Assembly: GCF_018130065.1 (NCBI RefSeq)
Contig: NZ_JAFCME010000023.1
Coordinates: forward strand, 30,578-94,577
Origin: Bradyrhizobium sp. AUGA SZCCT0158
GTDB taxonomy: Bacteria; Pseudomonadota; Alphaproteobacteria; Rhizobiales; Xanthobacteraceae
DNA length: 64,000 nucleotides
Direction of reading: 5' to 3'
Shown: in pieces, positions 29,588 through 37,677 of the stretch
How the letters are laid out: each line of letters opens with the position of its first letter
How positions within the stretch are numbered: position 1 is the stretch's first letter
Translations under genes and position numbers: made by a program
Notes under the pieces: generated by a model
Database searches by the model: none
The model's input: only the letters and a program-made list of their open reading frames with translations
Told to the model about the DNA's origin: nothing

Positions 29588-31474
29588 CTAACTGCACCGA
29601 ATACCGAACCTTCGAAGTGCCGCCAAAAGGCTTTCGGAATCAAATGGTTTGGAGAGGAATACCAATCGTTCATCATGCGCAAATCTGCGACGAACGCTGT
29701 CGTCGGCATAGCCGGTCGCCAGGATGATCGGCAGATCAGGTTGAACTGCGCGAATATCCGCAACCAATTCGTCACCCCGCCGGTCTGGCAATCCAAGGTC
29801 GATAATTGCGCCGGCAAGCTCGCCGTGCTCAGCCCGAAATTTCGTCAACCCCTCCGAGGCGCTTGCAGCCCCCAGGACGGCGCATCCGGCGTCAACGAGA
29901 ACGTCTGCGAGAAACATTTGGACCAGGAATTCATCCTCAACCACGAGAATGCGCGTCTCCCGCTGCTCCCGTTGACGATCCAGCAATTCACGAATTCGCG
30001 TTGCGAGCGCGGCGTAGGTGAAGGGCTTGTTGAGCAATTCAATCTCGGCATCAAGCCTGCCCTCGTGGACCAAGGCGCCGGCGGCGTAAGCCGTTGTCAT
30101 CAAGACTTGAATAGAGGGGCGGTTTGCCCGAGCGCGTTCCGCCAAAACTCGGCCATCCATGCCGCCCGGCAGCCCAAGGTCGGTAAACAACAGGCAAATG
30201 TCATTCTCGCGGGTAAGGATCTCAAGCGCGGACCGTGCGTCAATGGCTTCAAAGACCCGATAACCCAACTCGCGCAGGCTATTGACCGTGTAGCTACGAA
30301 CGTCCGCTTCGTCCTCGACGACGAGAACTGTCTCGCCTTGTTTGGCGCGCGGCGCATCCGCGGCCGCCTGCGGCTCCGCGACAGGAGTCCATGTGGGAAC
30401 AGCGGCATCCATGACCTTCGGCAGATAAATTTTGACTGATGTGCCGATACCGGGTTCGCTGTAAAGCTTCACGTGACCGCCGCTCTGCCTGACAAACCCA
30501 TAGACCTGGCTCAACCCCAAACCCGTCCCGCGCCCGCCAGCCTTTGTCGTGAAGAACGGCTCAAAAACCTGCTTGAGCACATCGGGCGTCATCCCCATTC
30601 CCGTGTCTGTAACGGAAATGAGAACATAGGGCCCACTTGCGATATCGGCGTTGACTGTCGGATGCTCGGAATCGAGTTCGACGTTGGACGTTTCGATCAC
30701 AAGTTGCCCACCCGACGGCATCGCGTCGCGTGCGTTGACCGCAAGGTTCAGAATCGCCGCTTCGAGTTCTGTGGGATCGATTTCAACGTTCCAAGGGTCT
30801 TTGATCAATCCGGTCCGCACGACGATCTGCTCGCCGAGTGTGCGCTGGAGCAAATCGGACATCCCGGAAACGAGACGGTTGACGTCAAGCAACTGGGGTT
30901 CGAGCGGTTTCCGCCGCGCAAACGCCAGCAATTTCTCCGTGAGCTTCGCGGCCTGTCGTGCGCCCCGGTTGGCATTTTCCAGCGCGCGCGATAACGCAGG
31001 ATCAGTGGCAGAAAATCGACGTTGAGCGCTCTCCAGATTGCCCAGCACGACCGTCAGAAGATTGTTGAAGTCGTGCGCTATCCCCGCCGTCAGCAATCCG
31101 ACCGCTTCCATTTTTGCCGAATGTCTCAGACGTTCCTCGGTGGCCTTGCGGGCCGAGACATCCCGAAGGCTTGCAAGGCGGACCGGCTGACGATCCCAGG
31201 TCGTATCAACAATCCGTATTTCCGCGTCAATTTGGTCGCCGTCCGGCTTGTGGATGGCGATTTCAGCTGTGTCTCCGGCGATAAACGGTATTCCGATCGG
31301 ACGCCCGATCAATAGCTCGGCCTGCCGCCCGAAAATCTGCTCTGCGGCGGGGTTCGCAAACAGCACGGTTCCGTTCTCGTCAATCACAATGATCCCGTCG
31401 GCATTTTTCTCGACAAGGAATCTAATCTCGGCTTGATCGATGCCGCTGCGGGAATTGGCATCCGCACTATTCAT
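29588..31474 (-). CDS. Hybrid histidine kinase: PAS, kinase, two receiver domains
   Basis: 628 residues, no membrane segment, so a soluble sensor. Order: PAS (about 14-115; NADGIIVIDENGTVLFANPA), HisKA with phospho-accepting His134 (GIAHDFNNLL), HATPase (about 235-352; DTGMGM at 290, GRGTGLGLS at 315), receiver 1 with Asp432 (FTDLGLPGG) and receiver 2 with Asp559 (IIDLGLPDRRG). It starts 29 bp after kaiC and is probably the last gene of the luxR-kaiB-kaiC operon. In other KaiA-less bacteria a neighbouring kinase is the supposed reader of KaiC state; that role here is inferred. Confidence 0.92.
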   Translation of the reverse strand: MNSADANSRSGIDQAEIRFLVEKNADGIIVIDENGTVLFANPAAEQIFGRQAELLIGRPIGIPFIAGDTAEIAIHKPDGDQIDAEIRIVDTTWDRQPVRLASLRDVSARKATEERLRHSAKMEAVGLLTAGIAHDFNNLLTVVLGNLESAQRRFSATDPALSRALENANRGARQAAKLTEKLLAFARRKPLEPQLLDVNRLVSGMSDLLQRTLGEQIVVRTGLIKDPWNVEIDPTELEAAILNLAVNARDAMPSGGQLVIETSNVELDSEHPTVNADIASGPYVLISVTDTGMGMTPDVLKQVFEPFFTTKAGGRGTGLGLSQVYGFVRQSGGHVKLYSEPGIGTSVKIYLPKVMDAAVPTWTPVAEPQAAADAPRAKQGETVLVVEDEADVRSYTVNSLRELGYRVFEAIDARSALEILTRENDICLLFTDLGLPGGMDGRVLAERARANRPSIQVLMTTAYAAGALVHEGRLDAEIELLNKPFTYAALATRIRELLDRQREQRETRILVVEDEFLVQMFLADVLVDAGCAVLGAASASEGLTKFRAEHGELAGAIIDLGLPDRRGDELVADIRAVQPDLPIILATGYADDSVRRRFAHDERLVFLSKPFDSESLLAALRRFGIRCS

Positions 31475-31503
31475 GGTATCGACCTTGCCGCCTGTTCACC
31501 GCT

Positions 31504-32985
31504 TCATCGTGCAATATCATCACCGGTGAACACGTTTGGCGCGGTTTTGAAGGACTCGCCAAAGTGCATGCCGGCGCTGTCGATTGTGAACTTCCGAATT
31601 TCCTTGGCATGCTCGCTGCCTCGCATCTTTAGCACCATAAGACCTCTATTCATGGTGTTCTGCTCCTGGATGTAGCGCAGCAAGATGATGGAATCGGTCA
31701 AGGTCGAGATGTGCTGCTCGCTGACGCTCTCACCACCGATGAGGGATTTGCTGGTGGCGGTACAGAGCCCGGCAATTTCCCGCTTCTTGATGAAGGAGGT
31801 AAGGCTGATCAGAAATTCGCGGAACCCGGTATCCGGGGCGATCCGCTCCAACGCGGAGAGGCTGTCCACCGCAATGCGGTTCGGCTGGAATTCGTCGACA
31901 AGGCTCTGGATGGTGAGCAGATGATCCGGCAGCCCCTGCGCTTCAGGATAGAGACAGACGATTTTGAGTTTTCCCGCAGCCTCCATCTGAGCAAAATCGG
32001 CGCCCCAACCGCTCGCATTGCGGAAGAGCTGGCCTTTGCTTTCCTCATACCCAAACAGAATGGCCTTCTCTCCGGCGACTACGCCGCCGGCGAGAAAGTT
32101 GGTGACGAGCAGGGTCTTGCCGGTGCCTGTTGCACCGCTCACCAGCGTCACGCTGTCGCGAAAAAAGCCGCCCCCGCACATTTTGTCGATTTCAGAATTT
32201 CCACTTGTGACGCGCACCGTGCTTGATTGCTGTTCCAGGCGAAGCGAGGAAAGCGGGACAGCGACGACGCCCTGGTTCGCCAGCAGGGTAAAGGGTGCCT
32301 CACCTTCGGCGTGATGGCTGCCGCGCATCTTGAGGACCTCGATGGTGCGGCGACGCTTTTCGCGATAAAGGACGTTGCGCAAAATAACGACGTTGTCTGC
32401 AACGAACTCTTCCAGGCGATGTCGCGTGATCTCTCCATATTCACTATTGCGTTCCGCCGTCATGAGCACCGTAAGGCCGGACTTTTTGAGGGCGCTGCTG
32501 ATATGAAACAGCTCGCGACGCAGTATCTTCGGGTCGCCGATAAAATGGTCAAAAAGTTGAGTAAGCGAATCCAGAACGACGCGCTTGGCGTTTACGGTCT
32601 TGACTGCATGCTGAACGCGAGAGAGCAAACCAACCAGATCGAAATCGCCGATAATCAATTCATCGCTTGCCGGCGGACTGGCATCGACAAATCCCAGGCG
32701 CCCGTCTTTGCGCCATTTCGCCAGTTCCCAGCCAAATCCCCGCATATTGGCTTCAATATCCGCCGGCGGTTCCTCGAACGTTACAAGCACGCCATTCTCA
32801 CCAAAAGTCGTAATTCCGTGTGCGAGAAATTGTGTCGCGAAGACCGTTTTGCCGCTTCCAGGCGTGCCACCAACGACCGTGGTTCGAGCGCGAGGCAACC
32901 CACCCATAACCAGTTCATCGAAGGCCTGAACGCCGGTCTGAACCCGATCCAGCACGGCAGCAATGTCGGCATCCTCTGTGGTCAT
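31504..32985 (-). CDS. kaiC: KaiC circadian-clock-type ATPase
   Basis: 493 residues with two RecA-like halves, as in cyanobacterial KaiC. Walker A motifs are GGTPGSGKT (about 39-47) and GATGTGKT (about 284-291). The paired catalytic glutamates are in VTFEEPP (71-72) and FGYEES (about 314-315). The autophosphorylation site is preserved as HISTLTDSIILL near 424-435, so both the Ser and Thr are present. The C-terminal tail after KMRGSEH is short, and there is no KaiA gene nearby. Its start overlaps the kaiB stop by 4 bp (ATGA), which implies coupled translation. Confidence 0.96.
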   Translation of the reverse strand: MTTEDADIAAVLDRVQTGVQAFDELVMGGLPRARTTVVGGTPGSGKTVFATQFLAHGITTFGENGVLVTFEEPPADIEANMRGFGWELAKWRKDGRLGFVDASPPASDELIIGDFDLVGLLSRVQHAVKTVNAKRVVLDSLTQLFDHFIGDPKILRRELFHISSALKKSGLTVLMTAERNSEYGEITRHRLEEFVADNVVILRNVLYREKRRRTIEVLKMRGSHHAEGEAPFTLLANQGVVAVPLSSLRLEQQSSTVRVTSGNSEIDKMCGGGFFRDSVTLVSGATGTGKTLLVTNFLAGGVVAGEKAILFGYEESKGQLFRNASGWGADFAQMEAAGKLKIVCLYPEAQGLPDHLLTIQSLVDEFQPNRIAVDSLSALERIAPDTGFREFLISLTSFIKKREIAGLCTATSKSLIGGESVSEQHISTLTDSIILLRYIQEQNTMNRGLMVLKMRGSEHAKEIRKFTIDSAGMHFGESFKTAPNVFTGDDIAR

Positions 32986-33398
32986 GCTTTTGTTCCTTCA
33001 GATTCGATTCCGAGAAAATCGAGGACCCTCTCCACGTCGCTGAGATCACCGATTATCCGCCGCGGGCGAACAGGGTGTTCAAGAGCGAGTGTCGGCGTGG
33101 CGATGATCGCAGCTTGCTCGGCGAGTTCCGGATTCTTGAGCACATCGATAATTTCGACGGCCAGTCCGTCGCGCGCCTTCGCGACGTCTCGCAGGCGCCG
33201 CAGATTCTGCTCCGCTCGGCGAGAGGTCGCTGACGGTCCGGCGATGTAGAGTCGAAGCAAGAGGTTGGTCACGTCGGAATCGCCTTCTTGGCGCTGAGAA
33301 ACATCGGGCGTCGCCGATGAAGCCGCACTGACCTCGCACCGCGCATGCGGACCATGGCGGCACATCCGAATGCCGCCATGACTCGTCCTAGAAGACAC
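32982..33398 (-). CDS. kaiB: KaiB fold-switching clock protein
   Basis: Up to 138 residues from a GTG at 33398, but the KaiB domain itself begins at VTNLLLRLYIAGPSA. A GTG at 33272 with AAGAAGG upstream would give 96 residues, the normal KaiB size, and may be the true start. The conserved text IIDVLKNPELAE...IATPTLALEHPVRPRRIIGDLSD covers the thioredoxin-like fold that switches to bind the CI ring of KaiC. It is coupled to kaiC by an ATGA overlap and lies 43 bp after the LuxR-type gene. The role in timing or stress in this group is known only from relatives. Confidence 0.92.
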   Translation of the reverse strand: MSSRTSHGGIRMCRHGPHARCEVSAASSATPDVSQRQEGDSDVTNLLLRLYIAGPSATSRRAEQNLRRLRDVAKARDGLAVEIIDVLKNPELAEQAAIIATPTLALEHPVRPRRIIGDLSDVERVLDFLGIESEGTKA

Positions 33399-33441
33399 GG
33401 TGGCCGGCTTTCCGGCAAGAGAGAGAGAAATACCAGCCCTA

Positions 33442-34110
33442 CTAGTACAGGCCGTCGCTTCGCGGCGTTTGGCCCGAGCGCTTCGATGACGCTCGCGCGT
33501 TCAGCGCGTCGTGGCTCGTGAGCGCACGCTCCCGCGCCCAGATGACCGCGGCGCTACGGCGATTTACGCCAATTTTGCGGTACAATGACGCAATGTGGTT
33601 GCGCACGGTATTCTGGGAAAGATGAAGCATCTCGCCCATTTCGGAGTCGCTTCGCCCTTCGCAAATTAGCCAAAGCACCTCGCGTTCGCGGCCCGTTAGA
33701 ATATCGAGGTCGGAGGATCGCGGCGACGACCTCGTGCCCTGGCGCAATGCGTTGAACTTCTCAACGATCATTCGGGTAAGCCACGAACTGTCGGACATAA
33801 CGGCCTCGATAGCTGCGATCAGCTGCGAAGGCTCCTTTTGTTCGCCGGCTTGTTGAATTACGCACACCGGAGAAGGTTTGCCGTCAATCATGACCTGGGT
33901 AGCCGCGACAAAGCAATCGATCGTCCGGCCTTCCGGCCGGGGTATCGGCAAGGCAATATCCTGCAAGCCACCGTTGAGACGACGCCGCAGGTTTTCATCG
34001 ATCCAAACAATTTGTCCTGTCGCATCGACAAAAATAGCGCCCTCGGTAAAGGCAGAAGCGAGTTGCTCCAGCTCCTCGTTGCGCCCAAAATCTCTCGTCA
34101 CCTGGTCCAT
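33442..34110 (-). CDS. PAS-LuxR transcriptional regulator heading the kai operon
   Basis: 222 residues. Residues 10-80 look like a PAS domain (EGAIFVDATGQIVWIDENLRRRLNG), and residues 135-200 are a LuxR-type HTH (LTGREREVLWLICEGRSDSEMGEMLHLSQNTVRNHIASLYRKIGV in pieces). There is no receiver domain, so it is not a classical response regulator. It is the first gene of a run luxR-kaiB-kaiC-hybrid kinase, all on one strand with gaps of at most 43 bp. It may be the output regulator of the Kai module or control the operon itself; both are inference. Confidence 0.88.
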   Translation of the reverse strand: MDQVTRDFGRNEELEQLASAFTEGAIFVDATGQIVWIDENLRRRLNGGLQDIALPIPRPEGRTIDCFVAATQVMIDGKPSPVCVIQQAGEQKEPSQLIAAIEAVMSDSSWLTRMIVEKFNALRQGTRSSPRSSDLDILTGREREVLWLICEGRSDSEMGEMLHLSQNTVRNHIASLYRKIGVNRRSAAVIWARERALTSHDALNARASSKRSGQTPRSDGLY

Positions 34111-34486
34111 GACGGCCCCCTGTGTGGACTCATGATCGGCAAATTGGAAGTTGCCAAGATAACGTTGCGGAGGGGGACTGGTTCCGGCCTACTAACTCCA
34201 TAGTACATCAGCACTATTCGCAGCGTGGAGCGGTCATGAGTTCGCGCGGTGCGGTTCCGATCGGAAAGTGGAGAATTTTACTGCGTTCCTGAGCAAAAAT
34301 GCCGGCGTAGAATGAACGAGGCAATGCCTGCTGCGTGCGAGCGAAGCAAGCCATCACGCCGCTTGCGAAACGATGGAGTGCTTCCACCTTCGCTCGTTGA
34401 GCTACAGCGGACAAGCCGTCGCTGTCGCTCCTCGCAATGACGAGATCTCAGCCCGTCGGGTTGTTTTTGTCGCAGCCACCGCGGCG
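34111..34486. other. Intergenic region with dispersed repeat
   Basis: No supported gene. The first 100 bases should hold the promoter of the luxR-kai operon. From about 34310 to 34445 the text GAGTGCTTCCACCTTCGCTC..TTGAGCTACAGCGGACAAGC..CTCGCAATGACGAG is typical of a rhizobial dispersed repeat, and CCCGTCGGGTTGTTTT at 34456-34471 matches 28960-28975. Confidence 0.55.
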
Positions 34487-34921
34487 TCAGGCCAGATGCC
34501 GGTCCCGCGCCGCAATGAAATTCCGGATCGATTGCGGGATCGGGACCGGACGATGGGATTTCTGATCGGTATAGACCCAGACGATCTCGCCGGTCACCAG
34601 CGCCTCATGGCTGCCTTTCTGAAAGATCGCGAGTTCGAAGGTAAGGCTTGAATTGCCGATCCGCGCCACCCGCGCCCCGACGTCCAACTCCTGGTCGAAC
34701 AGCACCGGCGCCTTGTACTCGATCAGCGATTTGACGACGTGGAAGTCGATCCCGGTCTTTCGGGAGTCGGCATACTGGTCGTAGCCGAGCGCGCGGAAAT
34801 ATTCGGTGATCGTGGTGTCGAAATAGGTCAGGTAATGCGCGTTGAAGACAACGCCCTGCCCGTCGATTTCGGAATAGCGCACTCGAAACGGGTGGAAGAA
34901 CCAGAACTGCTCGCGTGACAT
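34487..34921 (-). CDS. YbgC/4HBT-family acyl-CoA thioesterase
   Basis: 144 residues with one hotdog domain. VRYSEIDGQGVVFNAHYLTYFD (residues 14-35) is the 4HBT signature with the catalytic Asp in EIDGQG. It would hydrolyse short or aromatic acyl-CoA in the cytosol. Its ATG shares one base with the stop of hepT (TGATG), so it is translationally coupled to a toxin-antitoxin pair, an unusual arrangement. Substrate not predictable. Confidence 0.88.
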   Translation of the reverse strand: MSREQFWFFHPFRVRYSEIDGQGVVFNAHYLTYFDTTITEYFRALGYDQYADSRKTGIDFHVVKSLIEYKAPVLFDQELDVGARVARIGNSSLTFELAIFQKGSHEALVTGEIVWVYTDQKSHRPVPIPQSIRNFIAARDRHLA

Positions 34922-35286
34922 CAGATCATTTCCCGGAAAGACCGCTCTTCCGCGCCGAGTTCAGACCGACAGGCTTTTTCCAATGTCGGCAAGTCGCCAT
35001 GCACCAACTTCCATAGCACGGGCGCGGCAATACTCTCGTAATCGTGGCGCAGTACGTTGCCGATCCCTGCAACTTTCTGCCATGGGATTTCCGGATGGCG
35101 CGCCTTCAGGTCGTCCGTAAGATGACGACTGGCTTCCGAAATGATCTCGTCACCGCGCTCGACGAGCCACTGTCGCTGCCAATCGCCTTCGAACGCTTCG
35201 AGCGACACATCCGCCAATACGCCATTGACGCGTTCGATCGCCTCGATGATGTCCGTTAAGCGGGGGATGAGCGACCGTGTTATCAC
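34921..35286 (-). CDS. hepT: HepT-type toxin (DUF86) of an MNT-HepT pair
   Basis: 121 residues, all helical HEPN fold. The HEPN RNase motif is visible as NVLRHDYESI near residue 81 (Arg, four spaced residues, His, Tyr). Members cleave RNA and are neutralised when the MNT partner adenylylates their Tyr. It starts with a GTG that overlaps the mntA stop by one base (TAGTG). Complete in length, in contrast to the truncated copy at 53849-53959. Confidence 0.85.
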   Translation of the reverse strand: MITRSLIPRLTDIIEAIERVNGVLADVSLEAFEGDWQRQWLVERGDEIISEASRHLTDDLKARHPEIPWQKVAGIGNVLRHDYESIAAPVLWKLVHGDLPTLEKACRSELGAEERSFREMI

Positions 35287-35579
35287 TAGAACACGCGGAC
35301 GGCTGTTGCTTCTATCGTATCCCGCAGCGCCTTGTGCAGGCTGTCGCGCGTCATGATTTCCGTCTTCCGGCCGAGAATGCTGGCCGCGTACTCTTTCACG
35401 TCCATCAGCTCGTACACGCCGAGCTTGCCCTTCTCGTAATCAAAAAAGAGATCGACGTCGGAATCGTGTTTCGCCTCGCCACGCGCCATTGAGCCGAACA
35501 TGTAAAGATGTTCGACGCCAAGCCGCTTCAAATCGGCTTCGTGCTGCCGCAACCGGCTAATGGCCTCATCGCGTTCCAT
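35286..35579 (-). CDS. mntA: MntA-type nucleotidyltransferase antitoxin
   Basis: 97 residues from the ATG at 35579. The minimal nucleotidyltransferase motif is GSMARGEAKHDSDVD (residues 31-45), the Gly-Ser then ten residues then Asp-x-Asp pattern. In the MntA-HepT system it adds AMP groups to a HepT tyrosine and so silences the toxin. Immediately upstream of hepT with a one-base overlap. No strong ribosome site is visible before the start. Confidence 0.85.
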   Translation of the reverse strand: MERDEAISRLRQHEADLKRLGVEHLYMFGSMARGEAKHDSDVDLFFDYEKGKLGVYELMDVKEYAASILGRKTEIMTRDSLHKALRDTIEATAVRVF

Positions 35580-35643
35580 AGCAACATCATAGCAAATCCG
35601 GGCGGGTGATTCCACGCCTTTCGATCTCGGCATCACGTAGCAG

Positions 35644-35710
35644 GTAGCCCGCATGAGCTTCGCGATATGCGGGGACACGCCCCGGATGTCGCTGCGCTCA
35701 TCCGGGCTAC
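35644..35710. repeat. Palindromic repeat (GTAGCCCG family)
   Basis: Begins GTAGCCCGCATGAGC and ends GCTCATCCGGGCTAC, inverted with one mismatch. It abuts the stop of the nickel/cobalt exporter gene and lies 65 bp upstream of mntA, so it may end transcription of the exporter. Confidence 0.75.
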
Positions 35711-35713
35711 GGA

Positions 35714-36922
35714 TCACAGACAAGTCACCCGCTCGGCGGCGAGATAACCGAACAGCAGGCCGAGCCCGAACAGCAGCACCAGGCCCGCCGCGCCGAACTC
35801 GATGCCGCGCATGATCAGCGCGCCGCCGCCTTCGCGGCCGGCGCTGAGGCGCTCGGCGAGGCCTCGCGCGGACACCGCGACGATGGCAATGGTCGCGACC
35901 GTGATCGCGGTGCCGAGGCCCATCACGAAGGTCGCGGCGATTCCGGCCCAGAACAGGCCCTGCGCCAGCGCGAACACCAAGACCAGGATCGCGCCCGAAC
36001 AGGGCCTTAGGCCCACGGCGAAGATCGCGCCCAGCCCACGCTGCCAGCCGCCGGGACCGGCAAGCTGATCCGGCGTCGGGCCGTGGGAATGGCCGCAATG
36101 CTCGTCATGGACGTGGTCGGCTGCGTGGGAATGAGCGTCAGCATGAGCGTGCGCATGGTGATGATGTTCATGGTGGTGGTGATGGTGATCGTGGCCATGA
36201 TTGTGATGATGGCTGGCCGTAGCCGTAGCGGTGGCCATCGCGGGCACCGGCTTGGCCTGCAGCGCGCGCATAAATCCGCCGCCCTTGGTCCAGACCAGCC
36301 GGGCGCCGAACGCCGCGATCAGGGCGTAGCTCGCGATCTCGATCGCCTTCTCCGCCCCGCACATCGTCTTGGCGGTGGCGTTGAGCAGCCAGGCGCAGAT
36401 GCCGACGATCAGCACGGCGACCAGCGCCTGCAGCATCGCGGACGCAAACGACAGCACGATGCCGCGCCGCGCGGTCTCCTGGTTGGCGACCAGATAGGAC
36501 GAGATGACGGCCTTGCCGTGGCCAGGACCGGCGGCGTGGAAGATCCCGTACGCAAAAGAGATCGCCAGCAGCGTCCAGACCGCTGAGCCGTCGGACTTGG
36601 CGGCGCGGATGGTCGCCGACATCTCGCGATAAAATTCCGATTGCTTGGCCAAGAGCCAGCCGACGATGCCGCCGACCTGCGGCTCAGGGGCTTTGGCCGG
36701 CCGGGGGCCGCCGAACGGGTTTTGCGCCAGCAGGGCGTGGAGGACGCCGTCGACCGCGACAATGGCGGCGAGTGCGACGATCCCGATCAGGAGCGCGTGG
36801 GTGAAGCTGGAGCCTTTTCCGTTTCGATCGAATCGAAACGGGGCTCCCGATTCGTTTTCTTGACGCGTTTTCTTGACGCGAACCGGACCCACTTCGCTGG
36901 AAAACGCTTTGGTCACGGGCAA
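35714..36922 (-). CDS. Nickel/cobalt exporter, NicO/RcnA type
   Basis: 402 residues with about six hydrophobic segments. The motif GIFHAAGPGHGKAVISSYLV near residue 125 is the metal-binding helix of the NicO/RcnA family. A cytosolic loop (about 237-285) is packed with His (over 25 in 50 residues), a metal-buffering loop. The first 35 residues (VTKAFSSEVGPVRVKKTRQE) are coded by a dispersed repeat (36859-36910), so the start may have been captured from the repeat; no better start is visible. Overlaps the DUF1007 gene by 10 bp. Probably exports Ni2+ or Co2+. Confidence 0.88.
   Translation of the reverse strand: MPVTKAFSSEVGPVRVKKTRQENESGAPFRFDRNGKGSSFTHALLIGIVALAAIVAVDGVLHALLAQNPFGGPRPAKAPEPQVGGIVGWLLAKQSEFYREMSATIRAAKSDGSAVWTLLAISFAYGIFHAAGPGHGKAVISSYLVANQETARRGIVLSFASAMLQALVAVLIVGICAWLLNATAKTMCGAEKAIEIASYALIAAFGARLVWTKGGGFMRALQAKPVPAMATATATASHHHNHGHDHHHHHHEHHHHAHAHADAHSHAADHVHDEHCGHSHGPTPDQLAGPGGWQRGLGAIFAVGLRPCSGAILVLVFALAQGLFWAGIAATFVMGLGTAITVATIAIVAVSARGLAERLSAGREGGGALIMRGIEFGAAGLVLLFGLGLLFGYLAAERVTCL
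36859..36910. repeat. Dispersed repeat forming the 5' end of a coding region
   Basis: The text TTGACGCGTTTTCTTGACGC and the inverted ends (..ACTTCGCTGGAAAACGCT) match copies at 5970-6003 and 39820-39911. Here it lies inside the first codons of the nickel/cobalt exporter gene. Confidence 0.7.
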
Positions 36923-37548
36923 TCCACCAAAATCTTGTTGGCGTACATAGCGCCGTAGTTGGAATTGTCGCCGTTCATGAAGTTGTTTTCGTTGAGCCGC
37001 TGCGCATTGGCGGTGCCGTCATTGGGCCGCTGGAATTGCAGCTTGCAGTCAGCGGGGGCGCCGACCAGCTTGATCGGGTCCTTCTCCTCGAACTTGAAAT
37101 CGATGAAGAAGGCGGGATCGAACACCTCCAGCGCGGCCTGTTTGGCCTTGAACGGCGTCTTGGCGGGCAGCATGAAGTGCAGCGTCAGCGCGTCATCCTT
37201 GAATTCGAGGTAGTAGTCGACCGGCTCCAGGAATCTCTCCTTCTTGCCGTCGGCCTTGGCGAAGGTGAAGTAGCCGAATTCCTTCAGCGACTCGATATTG
37301 GTCTGCGCCAGCGGTGCCAGTTCCTCGCGGCTGTAGACGCCTTTTGTCTTCGTCTCGATGCCCTGCAGCGCATAGGTCGAGAACATGTCGTCGAAGGTCC
37401 AGGCGTGGCGCACGCCTGAGATCGCGCCGTCAGGGGCGTAGACCACCTCGCTCTTGGCGGTGATCCAGACATGCGGATGGGCCTGGGCTGGGGCAGCGCC
37501 GAGCAGCGACGCGACGATCAAGCCTAAGAAGCCGAACAGTACACGCAT
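36913..37548 (-). CDS. DUF1007 periplasmic protein linked to metal export
   Basis: 211 residues from the ATG at 37548. A signal peptide of about 23 residues ends at AQA before HPHVWI, the first residues of the mature protein and a hallmark of DUF1007. The rest is a periplasmic beta-rich domain (HAWTFDDMFSTYALQG). DUF1007 genes are regularly paired with NicO-type exporters, and here they overlap by 10 bp, so it is probably an accessory protein that presents or accepts the metal. The N-terminal His pair could bind it. Confidence 0.85.
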   Translation of the reverse strand: MRVLFGFLGLIVASLLGAAPAQAHPHVWITAKSEVVYAPDGAISGVRHAWTFDDMFSTYALQGIETKTKGVYSREELAPLAQTNIESLKEFGYFTFAKADGKKERFLEPVDYYLEFKDDALTLHFMLPAKTPFKAKQAALEVFDPAFFIDFKFEEKDPIKLVGAPADCKLQFQRPNDGTANAQRLNENNFMNGDNSNYGAMYANKILVDCP

Positions 37549-37551
37549 TAC

Positions 37552-37669
37552 GTCGTCCCTGCGAACGCAGGGACCCATACGCCGTGTCGTCTCGTTTGGG
37601 CAGTGTGGCAAAGGCGTTCCTTTACAACGAACATTAGTGGTTATGGGTCCCTGCGTTCGCAGGGACGAC
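37552..37669. repeat. Inverted repeat with perfect 28-bp ends
   Basis: The 28 bases at 37552-37579 (beginning GTCGTCCCTGCGAACGCAGG) are perfectly inverted at 37642-37669, with a 62-base spacer. Each arm is itself a hairpin (TCCCTGCGAACGCAGGGA). It separates the M3 peptidase and DUF1007 genes. Confidence 0.92.
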
Positions 37670-37677
37670 AGTGGGGC

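Noticed and set aside
33272..33398. Extra N-terminal 42 residues of KaiB as a functional extension
   Set aside because: The added text has no similarity to KaiB or another domain, and a GTG with a ribosome site at 33272 gives the normal size. Kept as an uncertain start only.
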